Position numbers and translations under genes: made by a program. From Siphonodentalium dalli (Eukaryota > Mollusca > Scaphopoda > Gadilida > Siphonodentaliidae), in NCBI GenBank assembly GCA_032622095.1, contig CP136069.1, forward strand, positions 186,299,122-186,363,121: a DNA stretch of 64,000 nt. The letters run 5' to 3'. Below, piece after piece: positions 58,081 to 64,000 of the stretch. The notes below the pieces were generated by a model, which worked only from the letters and a program-made list of their open reading frames with translations, had not been told where the DNA came from and did no database searches. Within the stretch, counting starts at the first letter, position 1. Each line of letters begins with the position of its first letter.

Positions 58081-61000
58081 TATGTCATGATAGGAACCAA
58101 ACCAATTCTCACCTTTATGAGGCCAAGTTGGCTGTCCACTTGGGTCCTCCTTGCATCTGGTTTCCTGTAACACAATCAATTTATTTTCATTATTACTGGC
58201 TACAGAAAGAAAATTGCGTAACATCTGCATTAAATTTCGTTTATCTTTCTACCAATGAATTCATTGTGACACGAATGACGACGATTGCAGCTATCTTTCA
58301 TTGTCTTTTGTCTGTTAAGTAAAGCTGAACATAGGTATCGGACATTCTGATTATTTGGCGTCAAATCTGACTGCGCAATGATTCCATGCCAGATAAATTT
58401 TCAACTAAATGGCCACTAATAATGATAATGTCCATCCATTTCATAATGTTGGCATAATGGGTTCCAAATAATGACAACGCTATTCTAACCAGCAAATTGG
58501 TGTTATACGTATTGGTCCAGTCGAGCTTTCGTTGACTTAGTCATTTGATGCCAATTGATGTGGCGTGACCGTGGTTGGCGCGACATATAGCATGGGGTTA
58601 ATGCCGAGTAAAACAAGTATACTGATTGGATCATATCAAACTCAAATCAACTAGTCAATATGTCCTAGCGTTTACTGAAACGAGGCGGTCCGCATTAGGA
58701 AAGTACGATTATTTATCTCGACGATACATAGACACTACTGCTAAACCACTGGACTGGCTGGACCAGGTTTAAACCAGAGATGACGAATGCGTCACTTAGA
58801 CCTGCGGCCGCGGGTTTATACCACGGATTTTGCTGACTCACGGCGGTTTAAACTTAGGTTTACGTAGATCAGGTTTAAACCTGAGATGACGAATCGGGCA
58901 TATATGTCCATCTAAACCTCATATTGATGGGCTCATGAGTCCAATCTAATTATTTTCTGGTATACATGTAGAAGACGTACAACATGATGGCGTTATATTA
59001 TCTAGTGGGCCTGTATGGGTACAAATAGCATGCACCTCTTTTAATGAGTCATTATCAATTTTTGCACACAGTCTTGTGTGCCAAAATTGATAATGACTCA
59101 TTAAAATAACTATGAAAACTTCCATTCGTAATTGAATAATGGCCATTACTCTAAATAATAATTAACCGTAGGCCACCAATATCGGAGATTTCTACATAGA
59201 TTTTGTCCCTCAACTCAATGTCTCTCCTGTAACGAAGTGGCATAACGGCGAAATAATAGGCACTCCTTGTCAATAATGAATTACACCATAAAAGTGAGAA
59301 CACCTCAAAAATGTTCGCAGATTTTGGCATTTTTAAAACTAGTCACGAAAAAATACGCGTGTGATCTAAAAGGCCCTGTTGGACCCCGATTGTAACTCAT
59401 GTTTACATCTTTGATATATACATGTACATCGCTAGTAAATGCTCCACTTGTAATACGTTGTGCAGCAAGTGTGTGTGCAGTTACGACAGAGTGCTATAGC
59501 ACTATAGTCTCCACAAACTTCATTTTATGGTGTTCATTTCAGCCAAAATATTTTCCTTCTGTTTTCTTGGAATAATACATGTTCAATATCCTATTTTCAT
59601 CGTGTTTTGTGTCGAATAAGATAATTACGAAACAATTGTCTTTCGTGTAACAATAAGAACCCACGTATAAGTAATGTGACAAGAGAAGAGTTATAGACCA
59701 ACACTCTTTAACAAATGAGCTCCCGAATATATTAACTATATATCAAACTGCTCTTCCTTCTTCGACATGGAACAAATGCACATGTTACGTATATTGTGTA
59801 ACACAAAATGTCTTTACTGCAGCATATGCCATTTGAAATCCCACACAATATTATACCCTACAGACTTCGACATTTTATTAGTGTCGCCGCTGTCGCGTTA
59901 TACTCGAAATGCGACATATTGTGATATCAACCCCACCGCTGTGCTCAAAGTTGCTACCCTGTAACGACGGTCGTCTGTAATGTAACATAGATGTCCTCCA
60001 TACAACACGGGGAATAACGAAGTTTAAAAAAGCTAAGTCATATGATTCCAAGGGAGTTATGTTGTATGGTAGTGGTTTGGGCCTATCGGGTTCAGATCAT
60101 TAAACCAACACCCAGTATGTTAAAATATTCTCTCTTGATGCAATCTATAATAGCGAAAATTGTAATTTTTGGAAAACAGTTGATTCTACACAGAGAAAAG
60201 GCATGAATTAACCTCATATAATGGGACAAGTCCTATTTATTAGTTGTAAGATAACCCATTTTCAAATATTCCAGTTAGAAAATGAAGTATTTCCATTATG
60301 TTTTAATAGCAGCCATACAAATAAGTGTCTGCTACAGAATAGACATTATATATAAGGATTAACTGTCATGTGGACTGTTTTTATGGAGATATAACGGTGG
60401 GGTAAGTGGACATAACTTGTGTAAAACCCGAAGTCCACATGACAGTTTGTCCTTATATTTGTATACATTTAGCGAAAAAGCCACTTTTGTAAATATATTT
60501 AAATCGAAAGGTGTATCGTGACAAGATCAGCCCAAAAATACCCAATAGCACCCTTGGCAAAAGTTAATAGGAACAATTTCTCTTCATATTGAAACCCGAT
60601 GATGTATTAAGTCAATCCTGCGCGAGTCAAAATGCGCCCAAAGCATTACGCGTTCGTCTTTCCAAACCTAATGACGTATCGATGGTGTTATTAGCTTGGT
60701 GTTAGGAGGCGTTGCGCATTCACCGAGAAATAACTGCAACTAGCCACGTGGGCGCCGACCAATCAGAATGTTGGATTTAGTGATGACAACACTTAGTGTG
60801 TAAATATATATGCATAGCCAACATTGACAACCCAACCAAAAACAAATTATAGCCTTAATTTTAGTATTTTAATTATATATAAGGTCATTATGTTCCAAAC
60901 GATCACCAAATTGCGTGTTCTGCCAACATATTTTTTCAGAATAAAACTATGGGCCAAAATTGATAAGGACTCATATATACTTTAATTAAAAGTAATTAAT

Positions 61001-62539
61001 AAACAACATACATCTACGAAATCTATCTCAATTTGTTCTCGTTGTGGGTTCTGAAAAGTGTGGCTAATTTCAGTACACTTTACCACTAATAGCAATACTG
61101 TTTAACTTACTCTTCTCTTAGTCCTACGATTTTTGTTACGCCCAAAAAATGAAAGTTATCAATTTCGATATTATCTATGCTGTATAATAAATATATTCTG
61201 GATCTTTGCCTTGATATCGCATAAATACCATAACAAATATTGTATATCGGACGACATTATGAGACCGACGGTTATTAGAATGGCATCTTTATCAGGGTGA
61301 CTTGTAGAAAATGTATTTTTTACATCTTTTAACACCCCCCACGTAGCGATCAATATTCCGACAAAGGCCATTTTGTAGATATGAACTAAGTTTAAGTTAA
61401 TCTACATCACAATATGTGTCGTGTTAGGCAACCTCACGTTCCAGAGATAATCTACAATTGTCGATAAAAGTGAAAGACCACACTAAGGGCCATAACGCAT
61501 GCACGGATAACATTCTCAATGGCTTTTTGTCTGTCTACTGCAGGAGTTGTGCACACGTTTAGCGATTCCTGAGATATAAGGGTACCGTTTTACTAAGCAG
61601 AAGAATAATAATAACAGTGGAGAGAAATGCCGAAACAGAAATACAAAAAACTTCCAAATTAAATTTATATGGAAGTATAATTATGTGTGATCGTCATATT
61701 ACTTCAGAGTTGAACATGAGCTTCATCGTCATTCCGAAGTGCAGAATTTCAGGAGCTTTGTGGATTCTCTCAGAAAATATAAATTTACTTGGTACAACTG
61801 GTTGGGACAAGTGCGTCAGCGTAGGCCATATTTGGACCCCAACTAAGCGGTTTCATTTGAGTTAACGTGTTAAAGACATTATGATGGACTTGTTCGAGTT
61901 CGTGAAACTGATAAGTTAGTATTCAGGCGCTATGCCAACCTGGGTAATGTAGCGTTCAACTAACATCGCCGACAATTAGCACTCCCTAGAACACATCGTA
62001 TGAACTGCGCTCAATTGTACATATTTACATCACGATTCGGGACGCAACTATCGGCGATAAACTCACACAAAGGATATCGACATTGAGAGTCATTGCATTT
62101 AATTTAATATATAAGAATGGAAGTGTGTGTTGTCACATCACTTTAAAGCACTCATATTTTTTACATATATAACTCAAACATATCTCTCATATTGTGAGGG
62201 CATTTGCAGTACTATACCATACATTGGTCATAAAGTATAATTATTTTTTTCCTTCAAATTAATAGCTAAAATTAAGAATTTTTTGAAAATCCACTAAAAT
62301 TCTCACCAACAACTCGCTTCGATTACAGGGCGTAAGATAAAAATATATCAGGATCCTCCATCCGATTTCGCACCAAGCTAATAAAACTATCATAATCCAA
62401 ATCTCTGCAAATTTAACCAGGCAACTAAAACTGACAATTACTCCCAATGAGCACCATATCGCTCGATTTGTACGCTGGTGTGATCTATCAGTGCATATAG
62501 TCCCGAGGGGTCCTACGAAAAGCCGATCGCAACCGACCG
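58081..62539. other. No gene recognised; two hairpins
   Basis: Non-coding apart from a weak candidate frame at 61171-61371. A 69-bp inverted repeat lies at 59037-59105 (TTTTAATGAGTCATTATCAA arm), and a 110-bp one at 60348-60457 (AACTGTCATGTGGACT arm). A CCAAT/E-box/TATA-like cluster lies at 60750-60815 (CCACGTGG, GACCAATCAG, TAAATATATA). Confidence 0.45.
61171..61371 (-). other. Small open frame with two hydrophobic stretches, unrecognised
   Basis: ATG-initiated frame of 66 codons. It has a hydrophobic start (MAFVGILIATWGVL) and a second stretch (AILITVGLIMSSDIQYLLWY). It could be a piece of a membrane protein or chance. No splice context or homology was recognised. Confidence 0.15.
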
Positions 62540-63350
62540 CATCAGACCGCAACGCCAACAGGGGTCCGAGCGAGATGACACATGCACTATCGTGCACAAT
62601 AGGCCTGCAAAGTTCAAATCTGCAAGTTGATAGCTCGAACGGAAACTGCACTGTTAACCACTAACTTGCGGCCGGTTCCGTCAGGTACGCCAAATCCAAA
62701 AAGGCACCGACCGCACCCCCACTGGTTGCTTGACCACGGAAATGGATATTATAGATGCCGCGAATACCCCTCTGCATCCATGGCGATCGGGAAAGTCGCT
62801 AGCTGTAGCGAAAGTGAATAAATTAACCCATACGCTGCTGTCGAATTCGCTATGAATGTAAGCAAAAACGCCGAAAATACCACTTGCCGACCGCACTGCC
62901 ACCAGGGGACCGAGCGAGAAGTGGTATATAGTATCGTGCACGATATATCTGTATGTACCAAAGTTCCAATCCTAAAGTCGATAGCTCGAGTGCAAACGGC
63001 ACTGTTAAACCCTAACTTGCGGCCGAATCCGTTAGGTACGAACATTAAAAAAAATATACCGACCGCACCTCCCCAAGCTGCCTGACAATGGAAAGGGACT
63101 TCATATTATGCAGCGAATACCCTTCTGTATCCCATGGAGATCGGGCAAGCCGCTACCTGTCAGTAGCGTATGTAAATATATTAACATATACGCTGCTCTC
63201 GAATTCTCTATAAATGTGCGCAAACACGCAGAAAATAAAACCCACCGACCGCAGCTCCCCCAGGTGTCCGGGAGAGATGGGACATGCATCATCGTTCATA
63301 AATGACCTGTGTGTACCACAGTTCCAATCCCCAAGTCGATAGCTCGAGTC
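62540..63350 (+). repeat. ~355-bp tandem repeat, 2.3 units
   Basis: GATAGCTCGA recurs at about 62630, 62981 and 63340, followed in the first two by ACTTGCGGCCG and a TACG-rich stretch. CACCAGGGGACCGAGCGAGA has partners at about 62550 and 63255. Small open frames on both strands arise from the repeat. Confidence 0.85.
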
Positions 63351-64000
63351 TAATCAATATTACCACTATCAGTACATGCATGGCATTGGTTATACTAATT
63401 AATATATCATTACCACTGTTATCAACGTATGCTATATTCATCAAAATCGTCGTTTATTTATATTTCATATGGCACTTTTCAACAAACTATTTAAGTGAGA
63501 ACTATTATGGGATAGTTTTCCAGTAAAATATGCGAGGGTGGTGTCCATATGTAGGGAGGGGGCAAAACTTAAGTGGGACAGTGTGGGTCCTAACAAATTA
63601 GAACATTCGCATTTCGTATTTGCCAGTCGCCTTTTGTAAAGTACCCGAAGATTCGGGGGATCCAAACCACTAATATCATTTGATAATTGCCTGATGGGGT
63701 ACTTTTATGATTATCTAATCTTAAAATATTTAATCTTACCAAAATACAAACGACCTTTTCCAAATTCGAGCCATTCACGTGTATCAGTTTAGATTCCGTC
63801 ACCGGTTGTATCGCGTGCTTTCATTGGTTGCTAGCGAAAGCTCTGATCCAATAAGATAGCTTGTAGTATCTCTCTGGGCACCCGATTGGCGTACCTAACA
63901 ACTGTCAAGTTTGACACTTCTGTGTATTGTTTCGATCACTATAATTTTGAATTTGAGCACGAAAGCTCGTTTTTTGAAGTGGCTCCGCCATTCTTTGATT
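63351..64000. other. No gene recognised
   Basis: Right edge of the window. Several ATTGG/CCAAT motifs occur at 63820-63895, but no gene can be attached to them. Confidence 0.35.

Overview
This looks like nuclear DNA from a marine invertebrate animal. It is AT-rich and gene-poor, has spliced genes with long introns, and is dense in tandem arrays, palindromic MITE-like elements and tRNA-derived SINE remnants. The frequent word tacatgta, a fibrinogen-domain gene carried on one exon and a KIAA1958-like Crypton recombinase fit a mollusc, perhaps a bivalve. That placement is an inference, not a diagnosis.

Left two thirds (about 2.07-41.6 kb, + strand): one gene for a DNase II-family acid endonuclease, spread over about 40 kb. 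Seven exons can be read: 2074-about 2155, 3643-3721, 19091-19252, 23829-24059, 32086-32195, 35313-35441 and 41430-41597. From the second of these to the last, splice phases agree (1, 1, 1, 0, 0) and the residues run in family order. Both HxK catalytic motifs are present, HTK in exon 3643-3721 and HSK in exon 35313-35441. The signal-peptide exon was not found and may lie left of the window. About 20 residues between the first two visible exons are also unplaced.

Every visible intron of that gene carries tandem repeats: a 22-bp array (2795-3454), an 8.8-kb array of about 190 copies of a 44-46-bp unit (5686-14487), a 38-bp array ending 50 bp before an exon (21536-23780), 131-bp and larger repeats (26109-30750), a 52-bp array copied from an exon start together with its splice acceptor (34938-35312), and a roughly 180-bp satellite that reverses orientation midway (38160-41040). 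The very long reading frames over the 8.8-kb array are a by-product of a unit without stop trinucleotides, not a protein.

Right third (41.6-64 kb): mostly repeats, including a tRNA-derived SINE (45085-45418), a 67-bp array (47601-48745) and several hairpin MITEs. Two protein genes lie on the minus strand: a fibrinogen-related domain exon (53734-54350) and a Crypton-type tyrosine recombinase (55082-56721) broken by one frameshift. A CCAAT/octamer/E-box cluster at 57295-57372 could be a promoter.

A 68-74-bp near-perfect hairpin module recurs about 17 times, full or half. It sits inside two MITE families with unrelated ends: one with TTAA target sites and CCCTTTACCCAACA ends (piggyBac-like), the other with TGTGACCCGCC ends. 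No rRNA gene, intact tRNA gene or CRISPR array was seen.
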